64,000 nt of DNA from positions 806,001 to 870,000 of the forward strand of contig CAWCMS010000002.1 in NCBI GenBank assembly GCA_963796675.1. Direction: 5' to 3'. Of this stretch, positions 54,278 through 63,993 are shown one piece after another. The notes under the pieces were generated by a model. The model was not told where the DNA came from and made no database searches. It worked only from the letters and a program-made list of their open reading frames with translations. Each line of letters opens with the position of its first letter. Within the stretch, counting starts at the first letter, position 1. Source of the DNA: CAWCDJ01 sp963796675 (GTDB lineage Bacteria; Acidobacteriota; Terriglobia; Bryobacterales; Bryobacteraceae). The translations under genes and the position numbers were made by a program.

Positions 54278-55678
54278 TCAGTTGGCTTTGGTCACCGTGA
54301 CGTCACCGAACTTCTTCAGCACGTCGCCGATCTTCGAGGCATCGCCCACCACGACGATGGAATCCTCGCCCGGCGTGATGTATTTCTTCGCGACTTCCTG
54401 AATCTGGTTCGGCTCCACGGTGCGCACGCGCGCCACGTAAGTTTCCAGGTAGTTATTGGGAAGCCCGAGAGTTTTCATCCCGCTGAGCTGGTTCGCCACG
54501 CCGTCCTGCGTCTCCATGCCGAGCAGGAAGAGCCCGGCGCGGAAATTCTTGACGCCGGTCAGCTCGGGCGCCGGCACGGGCTTTGCGGCCATGCCGTCCA
54601 TCTCCGCGAGTACGGCCTTGAGAGCCGGTTCCAGCACGTCGTTGCGCACCTCGGTGACCGCTTCAAACGTGGCCGCATCGCGATGAGTGTTGTACTCGCT
54701 GTGGGCGTCATAGGCGAAGCCTTCTTTTTCGCGGATGTTCATGAACATGCGGGAACTGGCGCCGCCGCCCAGAATGTTCGTGGCCACCATCAGCGGGAAG
54801 TACTCGCCGGTGAGGCGGGTCGGGGCCAGACGCCCGACGTGGATATCGGCCTGCACGGAGCCCGGCCGGTCGACCAGCACGATCTGGCGCTTCGGCGCGG
54901 GCAGGTCCATCGCAGGAGCGGCGGGCAGCGGCTTCTCTTTCCACGAGCCGAACTGCGCGTTCAGGATCTTCATCAGGGCGGAACGCTCGGGCAGTTTGCC
55001 GAGCAGGATCAGGGTCGCGTTATTGGGCACCAGGTATGCATCGCGGAAGCCGGCCAGGACTTTGGGATCGAGCTTGGCGACGGCGGCCTCAGTGGGTGCG
55101 ATGTGTGCGTACGGCGACGAGCCGTAGACCACCTCCGCCATTTCCTTCGAAGCCAGGAAGCCGGGCTCGGCCTTCTCGGCACGCAGCGCCTGGATGCGAT
55201 TCTGCTTGTGCAGATTCACTTCGTCCTCGGGGAACGTGGCGTTGCGAGCGACATCCGCCATCAGCACCATGAGCTTTTCGAAGTTCTCGGAGAGGGCATT
55301 GCCTGAGAGCGTCAGCGCGTCCGCCCCGGAAACGCCGCCGAGCGAGCCGCCGATGCCGTCGGTCTCCTCGGAGATCTGGCGGGAGGTGCGGCTCGTGGTG
55401 CCTTCATTCAGCAGCGCGGCCACGGCTTCGGAAAGCCCCGGCAGATCCTTGGGGTCGAACTTGCTGCCTGCCTGGAAATTCAGCCTGGCGGTCACCAGGG
55501 GGAAGCGAGGGTCGTCCACCAGCACGAGTCCCAGGCCGTTCGGCAGCTTGGTCTCATAAACGGGAGGCAGTTTGTAGCCGGGGATGGGAGGTGTCTGGGG
55601 CTCCTTGGTCCGGTCGATCGGCTGGGCCACCAGGGTGATCGCGGCGAGCGCCGCCAACAAAACCGTTCGCTTCAACAT
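54278..55678 (-). CDS. M16-family peptidase-like subunit without active-site motif
   Basis: A 466-residue secreted protein with the M16 fold but no HxxEH. The corresponding segment reads GLSEAVAALLNEGTT (81-95). It retains the other family features: LPNGLGLVLVDDPRFPLVTA at the start of the domain, and the C-terminal M16_C region (ILLGKLPERSALMKILNAQF). M16 enzymes often work as a catalytic plus non-catalytic pair; the upstream gene is the active partner, with TAATG coupling at 55676-55680. Together they probably degrade peptides in the periplasm. Confidence 0.9.
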   Translation of the reverse strand: MLKRTVLLAALAAITLVAQPIDRTKEPQTPPIPGYKLPPVYETKLPNGLGLVLVDDPRFPLVTARLNFQAGSKFDPKDLPGLSEAVAALLNEGTTSRTSRQISEETDGIGGSLGGVSGADALTLSGNALSENFEKLMVLMADVARNATFPEDEVNLHKQNRIQALRAEKAEPGFLASKEMAEVVYGSSPYAHIAPTEAAVAKLDPKVLAGFRDAYLVPNNATLILLGKLPERSALMKILNAQFGSWKEKPLPAAPAMDLPAPKRQIVLVDRPGSVQADIHVGRLAPTRLTGEYFPLMVATNILGGGASSRMFMNIREKEGFAYDAHSEYNTHRDAATFEAVTEVRNDVLEPALKAVLAEMDGMAAKPVPAPELTGVKNFRAGLFLLGMETQDGVANQLSGMKTLGLPNNYLETYVARVRTVEPNQIQEVAKKYITPGEDSIVVVGDASKIGDVLKKFGDVTVTKAN

Positions 55679-57042
55679 TACTGCCCCTCCTTCGCGGGAG
55701 CCTGTTCGGGCGCCGGCTGAATTACCATCACGGCGCGGCGATCCGGCGCCAGGTACTGCTTGGCAGCCGCCTGGATCTGCTCCGGCGTTACCGCCAACAT
55801 GCGGTCGAGCTCGGTATTGATCAGGCCCGGGTCGCCGTCGGCGATCTCATATTGTCCGAGTTGCCGCGCACGGCTCAAAGATCCCTGCAACTCCCGAATG
55901 TGCGAGGCACGAAGCTGCATTTTCACGCGCTCCAGTTCCTTCGCATCCACCGGCGTGGTCGCGAGGCGGTCCAACTCCTCCTGCACCTGCGTGACAATCT
56001 GATCTGACGTGAAGTTTGGCTTGTAGAGCAGAAACAACGCGTAAGGTTCGGGGTCGCGATAATCGAGCGGCCCGGCGAACGGCCATCCGAGATTCGTCTC
56101 GTACTGGATGACCGAGCGTTTGCCTTTGACCAGATCCTGGCGAAGCCGGGAACTGTCTCCCGCCGTCAGGATGGCGTCGAGCATGTTCAGCGCGTAGAAA
56201 TCGGTGGAATGGCGCTTGGGCCCCATAAAGCCGACGATCACTCCGGGCACCTGCGCCAACTTGTCCTTATATACCTGCGTGACCGGCTTGAAGCCGGCGG
56301 GTTCCGCCAGGTTGGGCCGCGGCGGCTTCGGCTGCGACGGGATATCGCCGAAGTACTGCTCGATCAGCTTCTTGGTTTCCGGAATCTGGATGTCGCCGAC
56401 GATCACGAGCGCGGCATTATCGGGCGCGTAGTAAGTCTTGAAAAACTTGCTCACGTCGCCGACGCTCGCGGCATTCAAGTCGTCGAACGAGCCAATCAGC
56501 GAGTGCGAACTCTGCCAGTTACGGAACATCAGCGTTGGCCACACGTCGACGATCGCCGTGGAGTACGGCTGGTTGTCAAAGCTGAGGCGCCGCTCCTGTT
56601 TGACGGCTTCTTTCTGGTTCTTCAGATTTTCGTCGGTGATCGCCAGGCTTCGCATGCGGTCCGATTCGAGCCACAGGGCCGTGGCCAGCTTGTTCTCAGG
56701 AAGAATCTCGAAGTAGTCGGTGAAGTCCGGGTGGGTCGACCCGTTGAGCGTCCCGCCGTTGCCTTCGACTACCTTATAATGCGTCCCCTTGGGCGCGTTC
56801 GCCGAGCCTTCGAACATCATGTGCTCGAACAGGTGGGCGAAGCCGGTGCGGCCCTTCTCTTCCGATCGGGCTCCCACGTCGTAAATCATATACACGGTCA
56901 CGACCGGGACGGCGCTATCCTTCGAGAGCACCACCCTCAATCCGTTCTTGAGCTGGTACTTCTCGATGGGGATCGTGAGACCGGCGCTCCTCGCCAGGAA
57001 AGCGCCCGAAATGAGTAGAGTACAGGCGATCAGTTTTTTCAT
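55678..57042 (-). CDS. M16-family zinc peptidase
   Basis: A 454-residue secreted protease. A signal peptide leads into the M16 domain with the inverted zinc motif HLFEH (70-74) and a second Glu in NQKEAVKQERRLSFDNQ about 80 residues later, as in pitrilysin/PqqL-type enzymes. A second M16_C half (ALVIVGDIQIPETKKLIEQY and FAGPLDYRDPEPYALFLLYK) completes the clamshell. It uses the downstream partner for substrate binding. Length and arrangement match the bacterial heterodimeric M16 pairs. Confidence 0.94.
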   Translation of the reverse strand: MKKLIACTLLISGAFLARSAGLTIPIEKYQLKNGLRVVLSKDSAVPVVTVYMIYDVGARSEEKGRTGFAHLFEHMMFEGSANAPKGTHYKVVEGNGGTLNGSTHPDFTDYFEILPENKLATALWLESDRMRSLAITDENLKNQKEAVKQERRLSFDNQPYSTAIVDVWPTLMFRNWQSSHSLIGSFDDLNAASVGDVSKFFKTYYAPDNAALVIVGDIQIPETKKLIEQYFGDIPSQPKPPRPNLAEPAGFKPVTQVYKDKLAQVPGVIVGFMGPKRHSTDFYALNMLDAILTAGDSSRLRQDLVKGKRSVIQYETNLGWPFAGPLDYRDPEPYALFLLYKPNFTSDQIVTQVQEELDRLATTPVDAKELERVKMQLRASHIRELQGSLSRARQLGQYEIADGDPGLINTELDRMLAVTPEQIQAAAKQYLAPDRRAVMVIQPAPEQAPAKEGQ

Positions 57043-57140
57043 GCTTATTCCTTCCGACGAACGACTCCCGGAAATGTTACTTTGACAAGGCTACCGCGGG
57101 CCCGCCGCCGCCACAAGAGGTTTAGGGAAGGGAAGTGTTC

Positions 57141-58211
57141 TCACGAGCCCACGGCAGCCAGGCCCCGCCCGGTAGCGCCCCGCGCGCGGCGTCCCGGAAC
57201 TTTTCCCAAAGGCTCGGCGGCGGGCTCGAAGGAGAACCAGCGCTCCATCTCTGCATCGCTCACGCGGCGACGGCTCATGATCTGCTGCCGCTGCCGGAGC
57301 GCGCGCGGCAGGCACTTGGCCGTTTTCCAGAAGGCCGGCAGCGAAGAGTGCTCCCAGAGCAGCGTGCCACCCACCACCAGCAGGTCGCGCGCCGTCATGG
57401 GGAGCCAGAAACGGCGGTAAACGCCGCCCGTGGCATTCTTGACACGCATCAGGAAGCGATTCTTCACCGAATGCATATTGATCAACGGGGCCAACTGGCT
57501 GCGGTTCCCTTGCGTGGCGGTGCGGACGTGGTAGGCCTCGGCCTCCGGCGTGTAAATGCAGCGCCAGCCCAGCAATTGCGCGCGCCAGGCGACGTCGGCG
57601 TCCTCGCGGTAGACGAAGAAATCAGGGTCGAAGAAGCTGCCCTCGATCGCGACATCTTCAATCATCCGCCGCCGGAACAGGGCGGCCGCGGCGCTCGCAC
57701 CGAAGACGTATTCCATGCGCCCGAAGCGCCGGTCCACCGGTTCATGCCATCCGCGGTCGAAATGCCGCATGCAGGGCGTGAAATAGATGCCGGTGGAATC
57801 GATGGTGGGGGTCTTCAAACGTTGGAACCCGGCGCCGATCGACAGGAGTTTTCCACAGACCGTACCGGCACCTGCGTCCATTTCGCCCGCCGACAGCAGT
57901 TTCCGGATGAAGTGCGGCGGCATGAGGACATCCGGGTTTAAGGTCAGAACCCATTCGGTGTCGAGCGCCCCGATGGCGCGGTTCTGGCCTTCCGCAAAGC
58001 CCAGGTTGCGGTCTTGCGGCAGGATCTGAAGCTTTCCGGAAAAGTCTTTTAGAATCTGTTGAGTAGCGTCAGATGAGGCGTTTTCCACTACGGCGACCTG
58101 CAGCGAGACGTCCCGTTGTTCGAGAAGTGCTTCCAGGCAGCGCCGGATGTGCCGCGCGCTATTGCAGGTGACTATGGCAACTCCAACTTTAGGGTCGGGC
58201 ACTCGTACCAA
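57141..58211 (-). CDS. GT2-family glycosyltransferase (rhamnosyltransferase-like)
   Basis: A 356-residue cytoplasmic enzyme with the GT-A fold. The start VGVAIVTCNSARHIRRCLEA and VVENASSDAT block are typical; the acidic metal-binding region reads LTLNPDVLMPP (Asp94), and DFFVYREDADVAWRAQLLGW holds the usual C-terminal ED/DxxWR. The tail is Arg-rich. It would add a sugar, often rhamnose or galactofuranose, from an NDP-donor to a lipid-linked glycan. No polysaccharide genes are adjacent. It diverges from the ECF sigma gene. Confidence 0.9.
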   Translation of the reverse strand: MVRVPDPKVGVAIVTCNSARHIRRCLEALLEQRDVSLQVAVVENASSDATQQILKDFSGKLQILPQDRNLGFAEGQNRAIGALDTEWVLTLNPDVLMPPHFIRKLLSAGEMDAGAGTVCGKLLSIGAGFQRLKTPTIDSTGIYFTPCMRHFDRGWHEPVDRRFGRMEYVFGASAAAALFRRRMIEDVAIEGSFFDPDFFVYREDADVAWRAQLLGWRCIYTPEAEAYHVRTATQGNRSQLAPLINMHSVKNRFLMRVKNATGGVYRRFWLPMTARDLLVVGGTLLWEHSSLPAFWKTAKCLPRALRQRQQIMSRRRVSDAEMERWFSFEPAAEPLGKVPGRRARGATGRGLAAVGS

Positions 58212-58331
58212 AGACCCGGTAAGGCCGCTTTCAACTACACTTAGGTTAATTCCACGGCTGATTCTGTGAAAAATATTTCGCGCTCTGTAGTTGATTTGGG
58301 CGGCGTGCGGTCTTTGGTATGGCTCGTAACC

Positions 58332-58886
58332 ATGTCGGAGTCTTCGGTCGGTGAAAAGCTAGTGGGGATTCTCCGGCAACAGCGGACCAGCACGGCGTTA
58401 CAGGACAGGGTGGCGCAATTGTTCGTGGAAGCCCGTGAAGACGTTTACCGGTACCTCCTGACCTTGGGTCTCTATCCGCCCGGGGCGCAGGAGGCTACAC
58501 AGGAAGTGTTTCTACGGCTCTACGCCACGCTGAAGAAGGGTGAGCAGATCGAAAACCCTCGCGGCTGGATCTTTCGTGTTGCCCATAATTATGGTCTCAA
58601 GGTGCGCGAAAAGCAGATTGTCGAGGAGCCGTTCGGACCGGTGGAGGAAGCCACGCTCCGCTCCGCGCCGGACAATCCCGAACAGGAGTTGCTGGCGGAC
58701 GAGCGGATGCGGCGGTTCCACACCGCCGTGGAAGGCCTCTCGGAACAGCAGAAGCGCTGCCTGTTTTTGCGCATGGAAGGGCTGCGCTATCCGGAAATCG
58801 CCTCGGCATTGGGCATCAGCGCTTCCGCCGTCGGCGAGTTTCTGCGGCGGGCGATGCTGCGTTTAAAGAAGGTGCGGGATGAGTAG
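58332..58886 (+). CDS. ECF-type RNA polymerase sigma factor
   Basis: A 184-residue protein with region 2 (YPPGAQEATQEVFLRLYATL, then ENPRGWIFRVAHNYGLKVRE) and region 4 (LSEQQKRCLFLRMEGLRYPE, then SALGISASAVGEFLRRAMLR). It directs transcription of genes that respond to the partner anti-sigma factor. A start at 58266 (GTG) adds 22 residues that read poorly. The stop overlaps the anti-sigma gene by 8 bases (ATGAGTAG). No target promoter with a clear ECF pattern was identified nearby. Confidence 0.93.
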   Translation: MSESSVGEKLVGILRQQRTSTALQDRVAQLFVEAREDVYRYLLTLGLYPPGAQEATQEVFLRLYATLKKGEQIENPRGWIFRVAHNYGLKVREKQIVEEPFGPVEEATLRSAPDNPEQELLADERMRRFHTAVEGLSEQQKRCLFLRMEGLRYPEIASALGISASAVGEFLRRAMLRLKKVRDE

Positions 58887-60450
58887 GTTTAGCGACGGAC
58901 ATCCCGGACAGGACTTGCTCCTGCTCTACTTCGATGGCGAACTTTCCGCGCGCCGCGGACGCCAGATCGAACAGCACCTGGCTGCCTGCTGGCAGTGCCG
59001 CTCCGAAATCGAAGAATTCCGGCGTACGGCCGACGATTGTGTCCGCTACCGCAGCGCGATGCTGGAGACCCGGGCGGCCCCCTCGCCGTGGCGCGATCTT
59101 TCCCGTGATTTTACCCGCATCGATTCCGAACTGGCGGCTTCCCGGCCGTACGGCCGCTGGGCCCTCGCCGCCGCAGCGAGCCTGTTGGTCGCAGCCGGGC
59201 TGTTCTACCACTTCCGTGAGACTCCTTCGGTGGAGGCTGCGGCGCTGCTGCGGAAAGCGGTGGCCGCTTCCTCCACTGCGCCGGCTCACCGCCATCTGCG
59301 CGTACGGACGAAGTCCCGCGTGGCCCGCCTGGAAGACGCACCCGAAGTCCGCGCCCTGTTCGTGAAAGCGAACTATCCGGCGGAGGACCCGCTGAGCGCG
59401 GCTTCCTATCAAAGCTGGCGCGATGCACAGACCGTCAAGACCGACTCGGTCGAGACCATCACGACGGCCGAGCCGCCTTTCGCCCGCTGCTACCGCATCC
59501 GTACCGTGACGCCGGAAGGCGAACTCACTTCGGCCAGCCTGACACTCCGGACCGCCGACCTCCAGCCGGTGGAAGGCCGCTTCGAGTTTCGTAATCAGGA
59601 TTGGGTGGAGCTGACCGAGACTGCGGAAGCTCCGCCGGAAGAGACGGGTGTCCGACCGTCGCTGCGGGAAACCGCACCGGTCATTCCCGCCGCGCCGGAG
59701 AGCGCCGCATCGGTTTCCGACGAGTTATCGGTCATGGCGGCCCTGCATGGAATCGGTGCCGACCTTGGCGACCCGCTTCAAATCAATCGTTCGGGCATGC
59801 GCATCCTGGTGAGCGGCGTCGGTATTCAGCCCGAGCGGCGGCAGCAGATTGAGCATGCCCTCGCCTCGCTGCCCCATGTCGAATTACAGTTTTCGGACCC
59901 CACATTGTCCCCGCTCCCGCAAGAGCAAGCACCTGCGTCCGGTGAGGCTTCATCACTCGTAATGAAGCCCACCGGGCTCGAGGCTCGTCTTGAGCAGGCC
60001 TGGGGCGGACGCGCGGAGTTCGAGCGCATCAGCGCACAACTTCTGGATTGGAATGACGCCGCGATGTCGCGGGTCTACGCCCTGCGAGCATTAGCGCAGA
60101 GGTTCCCGGCGGAATCGGAAGCATCGATGAACGCCGCCGACCGCGGCACGCTTCACGACCTTGCCCGTGCGCACCTGGCGGTGCTGACGGCACGTGCGGA
60201 ATCGATCGAGCATGCACTGGCTCCGGTGTTGGGTGCGATGCAGCCGCCCGCGCCGGCGACGGCTTCGGGGTCCTGGCAGGCCTCGACGGATAACTTATAC
60301 CGCAGCGCGCGCCGTGCGGATCTGCTGCTCACGACCCTGCTCGGCGCCACTCATGACCACTCGGCCACATCGGCATCGGCGGCGGATTTACAGCAGGCTC
60401 TTTCCGACCTGCGGTCCGAAGCCGCCGGCTGCCGGAAAGCTGTAGAGTAA
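58879..60450 (+). CDS. Anti-sigma factor with zf-HC2 finger and large periplasmic domain
   Basis: A 523-residue protein. The N-terminal anti-sigma finger has His33, Cys37 and Cys40 in QHLAACWQCRSE. A single membrane helix lies at 93-111. The periplasmic part of ~400 residues is long, mixed beta and helix, with no recognised sensor fold. It would hold the sigma factor in the cytoplasm until an envelope signal is sensed. The 8-base overlap with the sigma gene supports pairing. The unusually long periplasmic segment is worth note, as typical anti-sigma factors are 150-300 residues. Confidence 0.88.
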   Translation: MSRFSDGHPGQDLLLLYFDGELSARRGRQIEQHLAACWQCRSEIEEFRRTADDCVRYRSAMLETRAAPSPWRDLSRDFTRIDSELAASRPYGRWALAAAASLLVAAGLFYHFRETPSVEAAALLRKAVAASSTAPAHRHLRVRTKSRVARLEDAPEVRALFVKANYPAEDPLSAASYQSWRDAQTVKTDSVETITTAEPPFARCYRIRTVTPEGELTSASLTLRTADLQPVEGRFEFRNQDWVELTETAEAPPEETGVRPSLRETAPVIPAAPESAASVSDELSVMAALHGIGADLGDPLQINRSGMRILVSGVGIQPERRQQIEHALASLPHVELQFSDPTLSPLPQEQAPASGEASSLVMKPTGLEARLEQAWGGRAEFERISAQLLDWNDAAMSRVYALRALAQRFPAESEASMNAADRGTLHDLARAHLAVLTARAESIEHALAPVLGAMQPPAPATASGSWQASTDNLYRSARRADLLLTTLLGATHDHSATSASAADLQQALSDLRSEAAGCRKAVE

Positions 60451-60527
60451 GCCAACTCCCTTACAGTCGCAGCTCTGCGTAGCTCGGACAGCAGAGGCGC
60501 GACCGTGAGGGAGCGCGTCAGATTCCT

Positions 60528-60854
60528 TTACAACGTCTTCAGATACGCGATGAGGTTGTCTTTCTCCTCGTCGCTCAACATATCCTTGTAAGCCGGCATG
60601 CCGTTGCCGCCTTCGTCGATCTTGGCGCGGACATTGGCTTCGGTTGGCTTCTTGCCGTTGGTCAGCTTGTCCTTCTTGAACAGTCCCTTTAATCCGGGAC
60701 CCATCTTTTTCTCGTCGCTGTCCGCGTTATGGCAGACACCGCACTGCTCGAATACTTCTTTTCCTTTGGCAGGATCGCCTTTGCCTGCCGCGGGGACGAG
60801 CCGCGACCCGGCGGCCAATACCGCACAAACAGCAAATATACGAAGTCGGTGCAT
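60528..60854 (-). CDS. Small class I cytochrome c
   Basis: With ATG at 60854 (GGAG 3 bases before) the protein has 108 residues with a signal peptide (RLRIFAVCAVLAAGSRLVPA). The haem motif CGVCH lies at 38-42, and the distal ligand Met in GGNGMPAYKDML is in the usual place, followed by the C-terminal helix DNLIAYLKTL. It carries electrons in the periplasm. The ATG at 60863 is possible but lacks a site. It lies 10 bases after the tricorn-like protease gene on the same strand. Confidence 0.92.
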   Translation of the reverse strand: MHRLRIFAVCAVLAAGSRLVPAAGKGDPAKGKEVFEQCGVCHNADSDEKKMGPGLKGLFKKDKLTNGKKPTEANVRAKIDEGGNGMPAYKDMLSDEEKDNLIAYLKTL

Positions 60855-60864
60855 GTTCTCCATC

Positions 60865-63800
60865 TTACAATGACCGGAGCAGTTCTCTAACCGCCGCATC
60901 CAGCTGCGAATCCTTCCCGGTAAAACTCTCGCCGACCGGCCGCGAGACGGGCACATCCACCGCCCGCGGATGCAGTTCCATATCGTCGCCATCCACCCCG
61001 CGGATGCGCGTGTGCGGCAGCCGGAAGCTGGTGCCGTCGAGCAACTGCGTACCCCAGGTGTAGATGATCCATCCGGCGGTCGGCTCGCCCACCACCTTGC
61101 CGAGTTTCAGCACGCGATAGCCTTCGGTGAAATCCTCGGCGTCGGAAAGCGATTCGCGATTCGTCACCAAAATAGTGGGAGCTTCGAGCGCCCTCTGGCC
61201 GAGCACGGTGCGCGCCGGCGCTTCGGGCTTGCCGCGCTCCGTCATCCGCAGGTACGGGCGCCGCGCGAAGACATCGAGGGCATACGCATTGACGAAGCCG
61301 CCGTTGTTATTGCGGATATCGATCACGACGCCCTGGCGTCCCTGGTTTTCGGCATCGAGATCGAGGTGCAGGCGGTTGAGCGCGTTCTCGCTCATGTCCG
61401 CCATATGAACGTAGCCGAGTTTGCCGCCCGAGATTTTCGCTACGTACGCGCGATTGTCCTCCACCCACTGGCGATAAAGCAGGTTCCTGACCGTCGCGAG
61501 GTTCACCGGCTGCACCGGCACGTCTTTGCCCGAGACTTTCAGCATGACGCGCTTGCCGATCTTGTGGTCGAGCAGTTCGTCGAGGTTAGTGCGCGCACCG
61601 ATAGCCGCACCGTCGACCGCTTCGAGATAGTCGCCCACTTTGATGCCGGCGATATCGGCCGGGCTCAGCCGGACGACTTCGGTAATCTTCAATTTGCCCG
61701 CGGATTCGTACTCCGCGCGGTCGAAGCGAAGGCCCAGACGGCCGGTCTCGCTCGACTGCCCCGGTCCACCCCCCGCGGCGGCACCCAGGTGCGAGGCGTT
61801 CAGTTCACCCACCATGAGGTTGAGCAGTTCCCTCATCTCGTCGGCCGTGGCGGCGCCGGCGAAAAGAGGCTCGTAGGTGGTGCGCACGGCGTCCCAATCC
61901 ACACCGTTGAACTTGGGGTCGAAGAACTGGTCGCGGATATAGCCCCAAGCCTGATGGAAGATCTCGATCTTTTCGTGGTTGAAGTCCACATCCATCTCGG
62001 CGGTTACTGCCAGTGGCTTCGATTGCCGCGTTTCGAGGGGCAGTGAAGCGATATTGCCCCGGTCGAGATAGTAAACCGTCTTGCTGTCCGGCGTGAATTG
62101 CACGTCGCTCTTGCGGCCGGGCGTGGAGGTCAACTGGCGCGCCACCGCGGCTTCCTTCGCCAGTTCGTCGAGCGAATAGGAGTAGAGATTCTGCTGCCCC
62201 GCGGCGGTGGCCACCAGCACGGCGGTCTTGCCATCGGGGCTGACCGTCACCGATTCCACCGTCAGCCCCACCGGCAGCAGCGACAGGCGGTCGCGAATGC
62301 CTTCGAGCGTGACCTTCACGTCGGGCGTGGCGGGCTTCGCAGGCGGCGCATCCGGCTTTCCGGAGGGCTTTGCCGAGGCCTCGCTGAAGAGCTCGCGGAA
62401 CTGGTCTTCGTGGAAGCGCGGCGTGCGGGGAATCAGATCGACGCGGGCGATCTGCGACTGCTCGGTGCGCTGGTTCGTGACGAACAAGAGATACTTGCCG
62501 TCCGGACTCCAGGTGAGTTGATCGGCGTTGGTGTTGCCGAGGAAACTCGCCGGCTGGCTCTGTCCGCCTGCCGCCGGCACCAGCCACGCATTGACGAAAG
62601 CCTTGCCGGACTCATTGAAAAATGCCATCCACTTGCTGTCCGGCGACCAGACCAGGTCATGATCGCCGCCGATCGGCGGAAGATCGAAATGCCCGGTCGC
62701 GAGCGTGCGCTCGTGCTTCGACGCAAGATCGAGCACGCGGACTTCGCGGCCCTCGCGATGGAAGGCCAGCAACTTGCCGTCCGGCGAGAATTGCGGGTTG
62801 TAGTCGAACGCTCCTTCGGTCAGCCGCGTTTCCTGGCTGGTCGCGAAATCGTAGAGGTAGAGGTGCGACGCCCCATCCCGCGTGGAGACGTAAGCCAGGC
62901 GCTTCGAGTCCGGCGCCCAGACCGGCTGCGATTCGGGAGCCGGCGTGTGCGTGATCCTCTGGGCGTCGCCGCCATCCTTGGCGGACGCGGCGAAAATTTC
63001 GCCGTGTGCGACAAACGCTACTTTCTTGCCGTCCGGCGAGAGCGCCAGTTCGCGGAACTGGCCACCCAGGGAAACGTGCCGCACGTCGGTCCCGGCGGGC
63101 GCGCCGCGGCGTTCGATCTCGACGAGCGCGGCTTTGCCGGTCTCGAGATCCAGCTTCCAGATTCCGAAATCGCGCTCGAATACGATGGCGCGGCCGTCAG
63201 CCGAAATCGATGGCCAAATCACGCGGCCGTTCGTGAATTTCGTAATCTGCGCGGAGGCGCTCCCGGCCAAAGTCTTGCGCCAGATATTCTGCGCGCCGCT
63301 GCGGTCGGACATGTAATAGAGCGTCTTGCCGTCGCGAGTCCACATCGGCCAGGCTTCCTTGGCGTCGCCGCGGGTGACCTGCTGGTAGATGGCCGGCGTG
63401 CCCTCCTTCCGCAGCCAGATCTCGGATTGGTCGATGTGCGCGTGGCCCTTGCGCCACCATTGGCTGCCCGCCATGCCGAGAGCCGTGAACGCCAGCGTCG
63501 AGCCGTCGGGCGCCGGCGCCGAGAAATACTCCGACGTATAGCGGTCGGCGCTCACCTCCATCGGCGTGCCGCCTTCGCGCGAAACACGATAAATATCGGA
63601 CAGGTTGGAAACATCGCGCGAGGAGCACGCGAAGTAGATCCAGCGGCTGTCCGGCGACCAACCCTCGACCGATTCGTTGGCATCGTCGAAGGTCAGGCGC
63701 GTCAGCTCGCCGGTGGCGAACGTGAGCAGGTAAACGTCGCCGCTGCCCGTGCGCGTCGAGGTGAAGGCCAGGTACTTGCCGTCCGGCGAGTAGTGCGGCG

Positions 63801-63993
63801 CCGATTCCGACGCAGGATGCGAAATCAACAGACGGGCCGCGCCGCCGCGCGACGGTACGGTCCAGATATCGCCGCCCGAGACGAACGCGATTTCCGAGGA
63901 ATCGGGCGAAATGGCAGGCTGACCGAAATAAGGTTTCGGAGGCGCAGCGAAGAGGCTGGCAACAGAAAGGAAGGCAAGCAAGGCCGGCTTCAT
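60865..63993 (-). CDS. Tricorn-like secreted protease (PD40 beta-propeller, PDZ, S41)
   Basis: A 1042-residue protein with a signal peptide (LLAFLSVASLFAAP). Residues ~20-680 form repeated PD40/WD-like propeller blades (PYFGQPAISPDSSEIAFV, PHYSPDGKYLAFTSTRTG and many more). A PDZ domain follows (ITEVVRLSPADIAGIKVGDY), then an S41 catalytic domain with GVVIDIRNNNGGFVNAYALD and the catalytic-Ser region NRESLSDAEDFTEGYRVL. Known tricorn-type enzymes degrade peptides; propellers gate substrates. It begins 7 bases from the window end, so the start is complete. Confidence 0.95.
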   Translation of the reverse strand: MKPALLAFLSVASLFAAPPKPYFGQPAISPDSSEIAFVSGGDIWTVPSRGGAARLLISHPASESAPHYSPDGKYLAFTSTRTGSGDVYLLTFATGELTRLTFDDANESVEGWSPDSRWIYFACSSRDVSNLSDIYRVSREGGTPMEVSADRYTSEYFSAPAPDGSTLAFTALGMAGSQWWRKGHAHIDQSEIWLRKEGTPAIYQQVTRGDAKEAWPMWTRDGKTLYYMSDRSGAQNIWRKTLAGSASAQITKFTNGRVIWPSISADGRAIVFERDFGIWKLDLETGKAALVEIERRGAPAGTDVRHVSLGGQFRELALSPDGKKVAFVAHGEIFAASAKDGGDAQRITHTPAPESQPVWAPDSKRLAYVSTRDGASHLYLYDFATSQETRLTEGAFDYNPQFSPDGKLLAFHREGREVRVLDLASKHERTLATGHFDLPPIGGDHDLVWSPDSKWMAFFNESGKAFVNAWLVPAAGGQSQPASFLGNTNADQLTWSPDGKYLLFVTNQRTEQSQIARVDLIPRTPRFHEDQFRELFSEASAKPSGKPDAPPAKPATPDVKVTLEGIRDRLSLLPVGLTVESVTVSPDGKTAVLVATAAGQQNLYSYSLDELAKEAAVARQLTSTPGRKSDVQFTPDSKTVYYLDRGNIASLPLETRQSKPLAVTAEMDVDFNHEKIEIFHQAWGYIRDQFFDPKFNGVDWDAVRTTYEPLFAGAATADEMRELLNLMVGELNASHLGAAAGGGPGQSSETGRLGLRFDRAEYESAGKLKITEVVRLSPADIAGIKVGDYLEAVDGAAIGARTNLDELLDHKIGKRVMLKVSGKDVPVQPVNLATVRNLLYRQWVEDNRAYVAKISGGKLGYVHMADMSENALNRLHLDLDAENQGRQGVVIDIRNNNGGFVNAYALDVFARRPYLRMTERGKPEAPARTVLGQRALEAPTILVTNRESLSDAEDFTEGYRVLKLGKVVGEPTAGWIIYTWGTQLLDGTSFRLPHTRIRGVDGDDMELHPRAVDVPVSRPVGESFTGKDSQLDAAVRELLRSL

